64,000 nt of DNA from Flaveria trinervia (GCA_025506515.1 CM046451.1:37587595-37651594); one strand, 5' to 3'; shown: positions 23,429 to 35,300, counted from the first letter of the stretch. Program-made: numbers and translations. Notes: generated from the sequence alone by a model not told the origin.

Positions 23429-25314
23429 CTAGGCTTCTTGATCTTGAGTTCTCTTAAAGTGCCTCTCTGAGCCTGAGTAGAAGTGATGCAGCAGCATCAC
23501 CTCATCGTCATCATCATCTCCTCTCTTCTTTCCACTCATTCCATCATCATCACCCTCATCTTCTTCACCAAAATCATCATCATCATCATCACCTTCCTTG
23601 ATCTTTAAAGGCTCATCTTTGGATCCTTTAAGCCTGAGCATGATCTTTTTGTTCTTTGCCTCCAAATCCTCAATCCTCTTAACCGAATGAGTATTCTGCT
23701 CCCGGCGCTATGTAATCTGCTCAGGCTGAGCAACATATAGCTCCATAAGTTGGTTTAGTTGTGCAGCTCTGTGTTCATTGGTGGCCAGCAGCTTTAGCAC
23801 TATCCGGTGAGGTTGGCTACTTGTTCCTCTACCCCGATAGAGGGTAGAGTGGATCCATGGCTCAGTGGGACTTACGCAGATGTCCTAGCTCATTGGGTGG
23901 TGGCAGTGGTGGTGGATGTGGTGAATATGGGAGGTGCAATAGGAGTGGATGGTGAAGGGTGACTGTGGTAGTGATTGTAGGAGGTGTGGTAGTGGTGGTG
24001 GGAGGTGTGGTAGTGGTGGTAGGAGGTGTGATAGTGGTGGTGGCAGCTGTGGTAGAGATGGTGGATGTGGTGGTGATCAGTGTAATCCTCATCCTCTTGC
24101 TCTTCATGCCATGTGGCTGAGCCATTCTCTTCTTCCTTACCCTTTGGAAGAGGATGATCCCCTGGGCTGATGGGATGGTCAGGGATGTATGATGGATTAG
24201 TATCAGTAGTAGCACTATCCCTGGACTCACCCTGTCGTCCACCAACCACCGCAATCCCTCTCTTCGTTGCAACAACCTTAGTTCCCACTGTCCTAACCAG
24301 TGGCTCCTCATCTGACTCTTCCTCCTCATCTGGTAGGAAGTCTTGATGAAACGCAGCCCGCTCAGCTCCACCCTGTGTGGATGGTGGAGATGGAATATCA
24401 GTGGCAGTGACCCTAGATAGAGTGGGGCCTGTGTCTCCACCATCACCACTGTCATCGTCATCGTCTTCATCGGTGGGAAAAACTATAGGCTCAAAATCCG
24501 AATCAATGTCATCGTGATGCCACTTCTTTCAAGCGGGCGCCATGTAGTCCTCCCGGGCTAGATGCCCAAACAATCTCCTCACTGGGGGCTTCACCTGCTT
24601 GCCCCGGTACACCTTCATCCTACTAAGAGTGGTGTCATCCATCCTCAAGTGTAACTGCATCATCTCTCTCCTTAGGCAGCAAAGGAAGCTTCTGGTCAAT
24701 AATCATCTGCAGGAACGCGGGTACATGCAGAAGCTTCCTTGCCCTTGGCCTCTATGTTCTCTACTATATACGTGAAAATCATCTAAGAGAAACTGATGGA
24801 TGGTTCCGTACCAAAGCTACGTAAGCATTCTAGATTTGATCTGACATCTCATCAAAGCCGCCTTTACGAGAGGCTATGCACTTGAGTAGCACATGGGCCA
24901 AGTACTTGAACTGGGGGCAGAGGTTGCTCTTGTTGAGCACACCTACATTAATGTCCCCAACGTACTTGATCCGAAGAAAACATCCTTGAACTGTCAGGGA
25001 ATGCAGCCTGGTTAGGCAATCACCATCTTCGCCCAACTCCAAGACCCTCCTCAGATCATCCTCGCAGATCTTAATCTCCTGACCAAAAATAGAACTCCGA
25101 ATGCGATGTGGCTCAGCAGACCTGTCTACTACAGCGCTTCCCATAAAGCATGTTGAATCGATCTATATGGTGTGCACGGTGTAGATATGGCCTTGAAGAT
25201 CCGCGATCTCCATAAGAAGGCAATAATCCTTGTGAACTCAGAAGCGTTCCGGGATGTGACCTCTAGATGAGCACAGAGGTTGTGCTTCGTGCTCATAGTC
25301 CATCTGCTGGCCAT
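23429..25314 (-). pseudogene. Element A downstream ORF3
   Basis: A probable ATG at 25314 (MASRWTMSTKHNLC) starts a roughly 600-codon coding region with breaks near 25140, 24830 and 24500. The N-terminal 200 residues hold SRNASEFTRIIAFL, EDDLRRVLELG and LTVQGCFLRIKYVGDIN. The second half is low complexity: an acidic part, a His/Tyr/Thr-rich tract (HHHYHTSYHHYHTSHHHY region, 23960-24080), and a C-terminal Asp/Glu run (DDDDDDFGEEDE) before a stop at 23429. The N-terminal part is related to B ORF3 (1-284) and more distantly to X ORF3 (62412-63101). Function unknown; a retroelement accessory protein is the likeliest class. Confidence 0.65.
23955..24085. repeat. Minisatellite in ORF3 encoding His/Tyr-rich repeats
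   Basis: Units of about 15-30 bp based on ggaggtgtggtagtggtggt repeat four to five times. On the minus strand they encode His-Tyr-His-Thr-Ser repeats; another frame gives Thr/Pro repeats. The upstream frame continuity favours the His-rich reading. Confidence 0.75.
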
Positions 25315-25394
25315 GTTTCCGTAAACAAGATACGTAAACGTTAGAATTTTTGTAAGTGAATGACATATGAAGTTTAGTGAACTTGAATCCTTCT

Positions 25395-25637
25395 GTTCAG
25401 TTGTGCGAATGGACAATGCGACTGAATATTAGTCGTGCGATTGAGTTCAGTCGTATGATTGAGCATGTGACTGAGCTTAGTCGTATGTTGTTCTATGCGA
25501 TTGAACCAGTCATGCGACTGAAATCATACGCATGGTTCATTCGTGCGATTGAGTCATTCGCCCAGCTCAATCGTGGGATTGAAGTTCATCAGCGTGTCCA
25601 TTCGCATACGTCTCTGTTCGACACTTTAGAATCATTT
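25395..25637. repeat. CAGTCG-type palindrome array, left of E
   Basis: About ten words such as TCAGTCGTATGATTGA are packed between ORF3 and E. Bases 25434-25637 recur almost unchanged at 28147-28349 on the other side of E. Confidence 0.8.
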
Positions 25638-26246
25638 TGTGAAGTCGGTTTTGATCGATAAACATCCGAGCATGTTCTTGACGGAAGTATAAACAACAGC
25701 ACAAACCAAAAGTCAAACAATAATACGAACTATAATTGAATGGTTTCATTGATAAAACCTAACGATTACGAGCTCGTTACAACGTAAAAATCAAGACTCT
25801 TGGCAAGGGGAAGAATGAGCATGATCTCCCCTCTTATCCGGCAGCCCTAGGCTCCCGGGCACACTCTCTCTAAAACCCTTTTCGAAATCCTTATCTCTCT
25901 ACACATTGAAACTGATATATAGGCCTTGGCCCATATTAGATGCGACTAGGCCCATTCGTGCGATTGGACCATGCGTATGGTTCAATCGTACAACTGGACC
26001 ATGCATATGGTTCAATCGTACGACTGGACCATACTTATGGTTCAGTCTTACGAATGTCCCAATCGCATCTCTCAGTCGCACGGTTGGTCCATTAGCATGG
26101 CTCAGTCGTACGACTGAGTCTCATTCGCATATGCTCCCGTGAATGACCCAGTTTCATGTGTTTACAACATATCAGGTGTATAACATTAAGCCTAGACTAT
26201 TCGACAAGCGACGGACACACTATATATGACTATATATGCTCCAACA
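25638..26246 (-). repeat. Element E 3' LTR
   Basis: On its own strand it runs TGTTGGAGCATATATAG ... TTCACA. The palindromic word array at 25935-26130 includes a perfect 18-nt palindrome CTCAGTCGTACGACTGAG. Confidence 0.88.
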
Positions 26247-27537
26247 AATTCCCCCTTGGACGTTGCTTGCGAATAGTAGATAACACCTCTTACAATCTTC
26301 AGTCAATCTTTGCTCGGGTTGCCAATAGAATCAAACGAAAACCATATTAGCCAACGTTGTCGATCCGTCAGGTTGCTACATCTCCCTGAAAATGAATTTA
26401 GGCACAACAGCTTTCATTTACTTTGTAGAACACCATCATAGCAGCAAGATTCCCCATATGACTGATTTTTCCAGATAATGACTGATTTTTCCAGATAATG
26501 ACATGAACAGTTTTCCATTGCTTCAATCTTCACACAGGCTAACCTGATTAACATCACCACCTGCAGAAATTCCCCCTCACATTCAGCATATCCGAATATA
26601 TAGACATTGTGCTCTCCTGGCGTCTTCACATTGTGTATTGGGCAAAAGGTTGAAGGTTCCAATCCACAGCTGACAATATCAAACAAATCAGCATGCACGA
26701 AGATTCATCATCAGAAACCGGTTCACATCATCACTTTCTGATTGCGTCTTCACTTTCTCTATACATGGATTCCCCCTAAGAAGCAGAATCCTTTCTGTGC
26801 GGATAAATATAACTTGATTGGCCCATAAGTAGTCAGATGCTCCTGACTACCCCACAAAATCAGCACCGACTGCTGACATCTCTCTTCTCTCTTTTGTGTT
26901 CTAATTACATTCACCTATTCTGGAAGTCCGACGAATAATGGGGTATACATCAAACTTATTTGACAAAAGAACCTCAGGGTGAATATGCTTTGCTCATCCT
27001 CAAATCTGTGCAAGAAGCTATTCCAGACTCTTTTTTTTGGTCTGGAACAAATGCGGATGAGTCAATGCGGATGGCTCATTCGTGCGATTGAACATACAAT
27101 TGGTCCATTCTCACGACTGAACATACGAATGGTCCAGTCGTACGAATGGTCCAGTTGTACGAATGGTCCAGTCGTACGAATGGTCCATTCGGATGGTCCT
27201 ATCGTACGAATGCTCCATTCGTATGGCCCAGTCGCATGAACGGGTCTGCACGCAGATTTTCAGATCTGCAGCCGCCAGGGCTGCCCAAAACCTAATCTGA
27301 CGAATTTAACATGAACCGAAACAAAGTAGGCATCATCGGATTCGAAAGGGTGATAGGAACATGGTTTCGAATTTGATTTTAACATAGAAGCAACACAGGT
27401 AACAAGATCTGAGCAAAACACGAAGAACACGAAGTGGGTTTTACGTTAAGATCTGAACTTTGATCCAGAAATCAAGAGCTCGGGTTGCTAGAGTGATTGT
27501 TAGATCATTCCAGCAGTAACCTGGCTCTGATACCAAT
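26247..27537 (-). other. Element E interior, no gag or pol
   Basis: Starts with the polypurine tract and ends with the primer site. A 20-bp tandem duplication (actgatttttccagataatg) lies at 26460-26499, and the CAGTCG-type word array at 27060-27245. A 94-codon minus frame (26698-26414) has no resemblance that I recognise and is probably chance. Confidence 0.65.
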
Positions 27538-28146
27538 TGTGAAGTTGGTTTTGATTGATAAACATCTGAGCATGTTCTTGACGGAAGGATAAACAACAGC
27601 ACAAACCAAAAGTCAAACAATAATAGGAACTATAATTGAATGGTTTCATTGATAAAACCTAACAATTACAAGCTCGTTACAACATAAGAATCAAGACTCT
27701 TGGCAAGGGGAAGATCGAGCATGATCTCCCCTCTCATCCGGAAGCCCTAGGCTCCCGGGCACACTCTCTCTAAAACCCTATTCGAAATCCTTATCTCTCT
27801 ACACATTGAAACTGATATATAGGCCTTGGCCCATATTAGATGCGACTAGGCCTATTCGTGCGATTGGACCATGCGTATGGTTCAATCGTACGACTGGACC
27901 ATGCGTATGGTTCAATCGTACGACTAGACCATACTTATGGTTCAGTCTTACGAATGTCCCAATCGCATCTCTCAGTCGCACGGTTGGTCCATTAGCATGG
28001 CTCAGTCGTACGACTGAGTCTCATTCGCATATGCTCCTGTGAATGACCCAGTTTCATGTGTTTACAACATATCAGGTGTATAACATTAAGCCTAGACTAT
28101 TCGACAAGCGACGGACACACTATATATGACTATATATGCTCCAACA
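27538..28146 (-). repeat. Element E 5' LTR
   Basis: It is the same length (609 bp) as the partner LTR with few differences, which suggests recent activity or recent recombination. The palindromic array is at 27845-28030. Confidence 0.88.
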
Positions 28147-28600
28147 GTGCAATTGAGTTCAGTCGTTTGATTGAGCCTGTGACTGAGCTTAGTCGTATGG
28201 TGTTCTATGCGGTTGAACCAGTCGTGCGACTGAAATCATACGCATGGTTCATTCGTGCGATTGAGTCATTCATCCATCGCAATCGTGCGATTGAACTTCA
28301 TCAGCGTGTCCATTCGCATACGTCTCTGTTTGACACTTTAGAATCATTTCTTGGTCTATGCTTGATGCTAAACATTGTGGTTAGGCTCATTAGACTCGCA
28401 AACGCTCAAAATAACACCTAATATTCTTTAAATTAACAATTTAGTCCATTTTAGTGGTTTATTTTGAGAACTTTGTCTCGGTTCTTGTTTTGACCAATTT
28501 AGGTCACTTGGGCTCGATTAAACCGAGCATTGAGATCGATTTCTATCTCTGAAGATCATGTTTAGGTTGGACTCACCTTAGTTTAGATGTTTATTTTTAC
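28147..28600 (-). other. Element A untranslated region right of E
   Basis: Bases 28147-28349 duplicate 25434-25637. Bases 28350-28560 resemble B at 600-840. No gene is visible. The join to element C lies at about 28600 and cannot be placed exactly. Confidence 0.6.
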
Positions 28601-29068
28601 TTGTAATAGGTCTTTTGTTAGTTTCCTTTTTTATGTACTTAGATTTATGTATTTTGCAATCCAGCGAAACTGTGAGCGAAATTATAGTTTCGCTCAAAGT
28701 CAGCTGACTAGTTAGCCTGGCGAAACTACTATTTGTCCGAACAAAACTATAGTTTCGTCAGTATAGTTCGCTGATAGCGAAACTGTCTCGAAACTATAGA
28801 TTGCTTTATATAGATTTGATCCTTCTTATTGTTGGGTAAGCTCGCAAAACCCTAATCGTTTATCATTGTTGCAAGTTACCATCTCAAAGCAGTTAATACA
28901 CAGAAATATCATTATGCTTTATGTTATTGATTGTTGATGATCATTGTCTTATTATGAATGAGTTATTATTGTGTTCAATCCTCTTTGTTCTTGTTGTTTA
29001 GCATGTTTGTTGGATATTGAATGATTCTTCATATCATTTGCACTGTAACACAATCACATGGACCAACA
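28600..29068 (+). repeat. Element C 5' LTR (left edge approximate)
   Basis: It ends GGACCAACA immediately before the primer site. Bases 28660-28800 carry GCGAAACT / AGTTTCGC words, including near-perfect CGAAATTATAGTTTCG at 28677. I see no full-length partner; 36910-37290 shares the word but little else. Confidence 0.55.
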
Positions 29069-29699
29069 ATATGGTATCAAAGCCTTAGTGCTCATGATCT
29101 GTTGAGTTTATTTAGTGGTTTTTGTTCAATATCTTGTTTCAATCAATTTTCAATTCCTTATTGGGTGTTTTGATGTGAAAATTGATTGAGTTTACCTTGT
29201 TTTCGGTTATGGAAGCTTTGCTAATCATCAGATCTCAAATCCATTGAGTTTTTGATGATTTCAGACTGATTTTAGGTTGAAAAAGGGTTTTAGGATCGAC
29301 CAGCGAAACTACTGTTCTTTCAGCGAAACTGTTAAGAATCTTCCAGCGAAACTATGGGTGTTATCACTATTGAAATCATTCACTAGTTGTTTTGCGAAAC
29401 TAGTCTTTTTGAACGAAAGTTCATCAGTGCTTGTGAAGGTTTAACAAGCGAAATTGCTGCTAAAAGTGTTTTTGAACAAAAGTTCAAGCTTGTTTCGTGC
29501 GAACTTACTAGCGAAACTAAGCCTGTTGTGACAATTGGCTAGCAAAACTGCTGCCGAAATTGTCAACGAAATTAGCTTTCTCTGCGAAAGTATCAGCGAA
29601 AGTAGTTCTCGCTGCGAAATTGTCTGCGAAGTTACCTTTTCTGCGAAATTGTCAGCGAAATTATCTCTTTTCTTGCCTAAACTACATCAATCCCTGCGA
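29069..29699 (+). other. Element C primer site and leader with GCGAAACT words
   Basis: Primer site ATATGGTATCAAAGCC is at 29069-29084. From 29300 to 29700 about 20 copies of GCGAAA occur; the last third is readable as protein (repeated Ser-Ala-Lys), but I place the gag start after it, where capsid similarity begins. Confidence 0.6.
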
Positions 29700-32449
29700 A
29701 ACTACAACGTCTAAGTTAACATCACTCACACTTGCCGATCTTGAAAGTGTTGCTCCCAATAGGCCTCCGAGACTCATTAACGGAGACAATTTTGAAGATT
29801 GGAAGAGATGTCTCAAAGCTTTCTTCTTCTACACTGATCACAACCAATGGAAATCGATTATTTCTGGTCCTCACATACCAATTGTCACTGTTGGTCATGT
29901 TGTCTCTCAAAATAAGGACCCGTCTTCTTTCACTGAAAAGGATCTGAAGTTGATTGATCGTGACCAAAAGGCTTTTGGTGCTTTAACTCTTTGCCTGGCA
30001 CCAGACATTTACAATCGTTTTGCAGAGCATAAAATTGCTAAATCTCTTTACGATGCCTTATGTGAGTTTTATGATGGTAATGCAGATTTGGTAAAGGATA
30101 AGAGCATTCAAGCTGAGAAGGAATTCAATTCCTTTGTTGGATACAAGAACGAGAGTCTGACAGATCTCACAAATCGTTTCTTGACCATTTCAAGCACCTT
30201 AAGAAATACGATGAAAAGCTCTCAAATAGTGAACAAGTTAACATGCTACTAGATTCTCTCCCACCTTAGTGGAGTCTTCCGGTGAGGATGCTAAAACAAG
30301 AAAGAGGGTTCACACATTACAAGCTGATGGATATTATCAATAAGCTAAAATCCTTTGAGTTGGACATGAAGAGATGGGAATTTAACCAGACCATGATGCC
30401 TTCATCTGGTTTTTCTCAAAATGTTGCTTTATTATCATCCGCTGCTAGCTCTCAAATACAGAATTCAATACAAGGAGGAGTTAATACAAGTAATTTCTTA
30501 GGAAGAAATTTTACGGTTGGAAGAGATCAGATTAATTTTAAGGCGAATGTTGAAACTCCAGTTCCATCAGAAACAATGGCCCTCTTTGGAATGTTTGTTT
30601 AATGTTATGAAGCACTTATCGCAGGAGAGTTAAAAGGAAAATGAATGACAATGGAAGACATGTATCAGGTAGATCCTGATGATCTTGAAGATACTGACAT
30701 CCAGTGGCAAATGGCAATGTTGACTCTTAGAGCTCGAAGGTTTATGGAGCATACTGGACAGAAGAACTTCAGCGGACAAACTTCTAATTCAAAACTAGGA
30801 TTTGATAAGTCAAAACTAAGATGTTTCAACTGTAAACAATTAGGACATTTTGAACGTGAATGTCCATCACCAATTGTCACCGACTCCAGCAATTCAGGAG
30901 TTCCAAGATTAACAATTGAGAAGGAGAAGGAAGATGTGAATCACAAAAAAGAGATGGCATTGATTTCTAACTTTGATTGGAGTGCTGAGGTTGAGGAAAC
31001 AAGGACTGAGATAAATCATGCTTTAGTTGCTGAGCTTGTTAAAGGGAATGAGAATGAAGATGGTAAAGATGGATTTGACCTTTTCAAGGAATTCAAAAAG
31101 AAAGTTGTCATCTGTGAATGAGGAAGAAGAGAAAGATGTCGAAATGAGGGCAGGTAAATCTAAAGGTCTAAAGCAGGAAGGAAGTTCATGCGCTAGGCGA
31201 GGAAAAGATTATGATGTTGATGCAGCCACTATTGAGGAAACAAGTCAAGTACTCCTGTGTGCCAATGTGAAAAGGCCTTAGCGGCTGAAAGGATGGTGAT
31301 GGGACTTCCATATGAGGTAATTCAGGATATGTGTTCATCTGCTTGTAAAATAAGATTATTTGGGATTTATAAATCTAATTGGTTATTAATTGATAATGAA
31401 AAGGATTTCAAACGAATTAATGATGAACTTAAAATCAATGAATCAAAATATTTTGTTAAATTAAATGAGGCTTTAAAAGAAAATGATCATTTAAACGAAT
31501 CGTGTTGGAAAGAAATGTTGAAATTAACACTTTGACTGAGAGAGTTGCCCTTGCTGAATTTGAAACAAGCAAGCTGCAGTCAAAGTTAGATAAATGGACC
31601 ATATCAGGAATAAAACATGATGATTTGTGTAAATCTCAATGGGGAGCTAGGATTAAAATGGGATTGGGATATGAAAATGTAAAAGTTTATCCTCCGCCTA
31701 GTACATACTGTTATTCTCCTACGCCTGTTCCTCATCCTTCTAATGATTTAATCAAAACAAATACTGATAGTATGTCTGCAGGTTTAGAGGGTGTAAGTTC
31801 TAAGCACGTTCGTAAAGACTACGACTATGGACCAACTAGTGGGCTTGGATGCACTAGTAATGGTTCACCTGATTCTCAGCAGTCTAGTTTAAATTCTATT
31901 TTTGTTTCTAGTTCTCCTGTAATAGACTCTATAGTTTCATGTTCTCATGATGGTTCTAATTCATCTTTGAATTTAGTACACTATGGTGATGTCTTTTGTT
32001 CTAGTGATGATAATGATGCAACTAATCTTTCTACAAAGTCGACCGAGCAAATTAAAACTAATTGTTTTAAAAATTTCTTTTCTCACCCAATTCCATCTTT
32101 TACTCCATTAAATATGTCTTTATCAAATGAAGGAATTACCACTTCGTCTGAAACTAGCACCAGTGGAACTAGTTCTACTGGTACGTCAGACGATCATTCA
32201 TCTATTTTTGTAAATAATAATTCTTGTTCACATAAACTTCGACCTCGTGGCATGTATGAGATATTTAGTGACATTGATTCTAGCATATCTGAATGTGATG
32301 AGGAAATTATCATTGATCATATTCCTATCTCATCATATCATAAACCTAGACACAAACCTCACTGTTTCAGATGTGGTCTAGAGGACCATCTTGTCAAGAC
32401 TTGTCCTACATTGCTTCATGGTCATTTTAATAGGAATCATTTGGAATAA
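29700..32449 (+). pseudogene. Element C gag
   Basis: The capsid region starts near 29710 with LTLADLESVAPNRPPRLING and continues NFEDWKRCLKAFFFY, with a frame break near 30250. A first CCHC knuckle CFNCKQLGHFEREC is intact near 30823-30864. A long acidic, coiled-coil-like part follows (31027-31620), then a Ser/Thr-rich stretch, and a second knuckle CFRCGLEDHLVKTC near 32362-32403. Stops near 30600, 31120, 31280 and 31535 break it. Two knuckles this far apart are unusual and recall the X gag, which has a degraded second one. Confidence 0.82.
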
Positions 32450-32539
32450 ATTAACAAAATTGGTTAATAATTTCTTTTGCAGAAAATTTGCTTCTTCTAA
32501 AGATAAAGTTGTTGGGTTCCTATTTCACCTGGTTAATCT

Positions 32540-33600
32540 ATTTGTTATTTCATTTCAGGAGCCATCCACTAAGATTGTAAACAGTGTGTGGCATGTAGAT
32601 AGTGGATGCTCCAAACATATGACAGGGCTGAAAGACTTGCTGATCAATTATCGGATTATAGATGGAGGATATGTTGCTTTTGCTGGTGACAAAAAGGGTG
32701 GAAAGATGATTGGTCAAGGAGAAGTTACCAATGGTTCTTTAACTTTGGAGAAAGTCCACTATGTTCCTGAGCTGGCATTTAATCTTCTGAGTGTTTCTCA
32801 AATCTACGATAAAGACATTCTAGTCTTGTTTAAATCCGATGAATGACTATTTTTAAAATCAGAGATCGATATTCCAAATGATTTGATTCTTATGCGTGCT
32901 CCAAGAAAACATGACACATATCTCTAGACATAAACTCTAGCGAGTCAAATACAACCTGTCTTCTTTCTAAAGCTTCAACCTTTGAGTCTCTTTATGGCAT
33001 CTTCGATTGGGCCACGTTAATTTTAAAATAATAAACAAATTAGTCAAAAACAATCTCGTTAGAGGACTCTCTTTAAAAGATTTTTCTGTGAACGAAAAAT
33101 GTATGGCATGTGCCAAGGGCAAACAACACAAGAAATCACATAACTTGAAAACAGCATAACTTGTCCTCTCGAGTTGTTACATACTGATTTGTTTGTCCCA
33201 ATCAGCGTTAAATCTATTGCTAAAAAATCTTTTGCCTTGTTTTTACAGATGATTTCTCAAGATATTCATGGGTGGGATTTCTTGCACACAAAGGAGAGGT
33301 TGCTGAAGAATTGCAGAAATTAATACTTTCAATCGAGACAATCAGCAAGAGAAAGGTTCTGGGCCTGAGAAGTGATAACGGCACTGAATTCAAAAATCAG
33401 ATTCTTGATTCATTCTGTGCTCAAAAGGGAATTGTGAGACAATTTAGCGCTACTAGGACACCTCAACAGAATGGTATAGCTAAATGAAAGAATCGCACTC
33501 TCATTGAAGTCGCACGTACAATGCTGATAGAATCTTCATTACCCATTATTTTTGGGCTAAAGCTGTGAATTGTGCTTCATATGTTCTAAACCGAGTGTGA
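32540..33600 (+). pseudogene. Element C protease and integrase
   Basis: Protease: VWHVDSGCSKHMTGLKD near 32590, with the DSG motif. The zinc region (LWHLRLGHVNFK, CMACAKGKQHKK) follows after a gap near 32990-33140. The core shows DDFSRYSWVGF near 33250 and LRSDNGTEFKNQ near 33365. At the third acidic position the sequence reads NGIAK followed by a stop (33485-33487), so the Glu is lost. Integrase is therefore inactive even apart from frameshifts near 32845 and 33160. Confidence 0.83.
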
Positions 33601-35300
33601 TTGTCAAGGACAAAATGAAGACTCCTTATGAACTTCTTCATAAAAGGAAACCTCTAATTGACTTCTTTCGGCCATTTGGTTATTCTTGCACTCTTCTGTA
33701 TACTCAATCTCAAAAGTCAAAGTTCGGTGCTGTGTCTGAAGAATGTTACTTTGTTGGTTACTCTTCTTATCAAAAGGCCTATAGCGTATATAACAAGAGA
33801 ACACGTATCGTTCAAGAGTCATTCTATGTTGATTGGCAGGAGTCTAACTTTTCTGATGTTCGATCTGAACCAGCATGGTTCTTTGACTCTGATACTGTGC
33901 TTAATTCTTTTAATCTTCTTGTTTTCGATGATGATGCGTCCATTCCAAATGTTTCAACAAATATTATTTCCTCAACCCCATCTCTTACTCATTCCACCTC
34001 TTCAGCAAATGATGCCACTTCAGCCGATGTTGGATCATCTTTTCCATCACTTGATCTATCACCAACACTTGTTTCTACTTCACCAACATTTGTTTCACCC
34101 CCAACATCTCTTCCTTCATCACCTACATCTATCCCATCATAACCTATTCCATCCCTCTCACCTCATCTAATCTTTCACAATCTGTGAACGAAACATCTCC
34201 AAACACCTTCCCTTTAGACACAGACTTAAAAACATTGAAAGATCATCCTCTTGATAATGTTGATGGATCAATCACTAATGGTGTTCGGACGCGGAGTCAA
34301 TCTTGTTTGATTAATATCTGCCTCTTTTCTTGCTTCATCTCTCAAACTGTCCCGAAAAATGTGCATGCCACCCTACAGGACCCATGCTGGGTGGAGTCAA
34401 TGCAATTAGAGCTTCAACAAATTAGAAAGCTCAAAGGTTGGACATTGGTTGACTTGCCTCCCAACAAATGCCCAATTGGTACAAAATGGGTGTTCAAGAA
34501 CAAACCTAATGATCAGGGTGTGGTGGTGCGTAACAAGTCTAGACTGGTTGTGCAAGGTTTTGCTCAAGAAGAAGGAATCGACTATACTGAAGTCTTCGCT
34601 CCGGTCGACCGACTTGAAGCAATCAGGATTTTTCTCGCTCATGCTGCTAATAAACAGTTCAAGGTCTATCAGATGGATGTCAAGTGTGCTTTCCTTTACG
34701 GAGACATTAATGACGAGATATATGTGTGTCAACCACCGGGTTTTGAGGATCCTGACTTCCCCGATAAAGTCTTTAAGCTTGACAAGTCTCTGTATGGTCG
34801 TCATCAGACACCTAGGATCTGGTATGAGACACTGACTCAGTATCTCTTAAGCAATGGTTTCTCTCGTGGCACCATCGATATGACTCTTTTCAAAAGAGAA
34901 GTGAGTGGTGAAATGTTGTTTGTCCAAGTTTATGTCAATGATATTAACTTTGGCCACCAATCCACTGTTATGTCGGGAGTTCAAAGAAGTGATGCGCAAT
35001 CGTTTTGAAATGAGTATGATGGGAGAAATGTGTTTTTTTCTTGGATTACAACTAGAACAAAAGGATGAAAGCATTCTAGTTCATCAAGAAAAGTATGTTA
35101 AAGAAATCTTGAAGAAATTCAAGATGGATGATGCTTCTCCTGAAATGACTGCCTTTATTGCTCAGACATGTCTCACTCCTGATGAGAACGGGAAATCTGT
35201 TGATCCTCATCTCTACAGATCTATGATTGGTTCTCTCATGTATCTTATGGCAAGTCAACCTGATATCACTTTTGCTCTAGGATATTGTGCTCGATATTAG
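33570..35300 (+). pseudogene. Element C integrase tail, linker and reverse transcriptase
   Basis: The frame to 34142 covers the integrase C-terminal part (YELLHKRKPLIDFFRPFG) and a Ser/Thr/Pro linker. RT runs 34184-35008 with HPLDNVDGSITNGVRTRSQ, NKSRLVVQGFAQEEGIDY and YQMDVKCAFLYGD. The catalytic box reads VYVNDINFG near 34930 instead of the usual YVDD, so a catalytic aspartate is replaced by Asn. A frame change near 34975 leads to the RT thumb (FEMSMMGEMCFFLGL), which closes at 35300. Confidence 0.85.

Larger units (their letters stand above)
25638..28146 (-). mobile_element. Non-autonomous LTR element E
   Basis: Two 609-bp LTRs (25638-26246 and 27538-28146) flank a 1291-bp interior without gag or pol. 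The primer site (27523-27537, minus AATTGGTATCAGAGCC) and polypurine tract (26247-26262) are in the right places for a minus-strand element. The flanking five bases do not match (cattt and gtgca); instead some 204 bp of flank are duplicated. The tract and LTR start are nearly those of A, so A/B-type enzymes may have moved it. Confidence 0.87.

Noticed and set aside
23862..24470. 202-codon Thr/Pro-rich minus-strand ORF
   Set aside because: The neighbouring His-rich frame continues the upstream acidic ORF3 coding (DEEEESDEEPL), so the Thr/Pro frame is the shadow.
17085..28349. Palindromic arrays as a CRISPR array
   Set aside because: Spacing is irregular, repeats vary, there are no cas genes and the sequence is a plant genome.
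29560..29699. Gag start with repeated Ser-Ala-Lys
   Set aside because: This part is the GCGAAA word array read as protein; capsid-like sequence only begins near 29710. A longer gag cannot be excluded.
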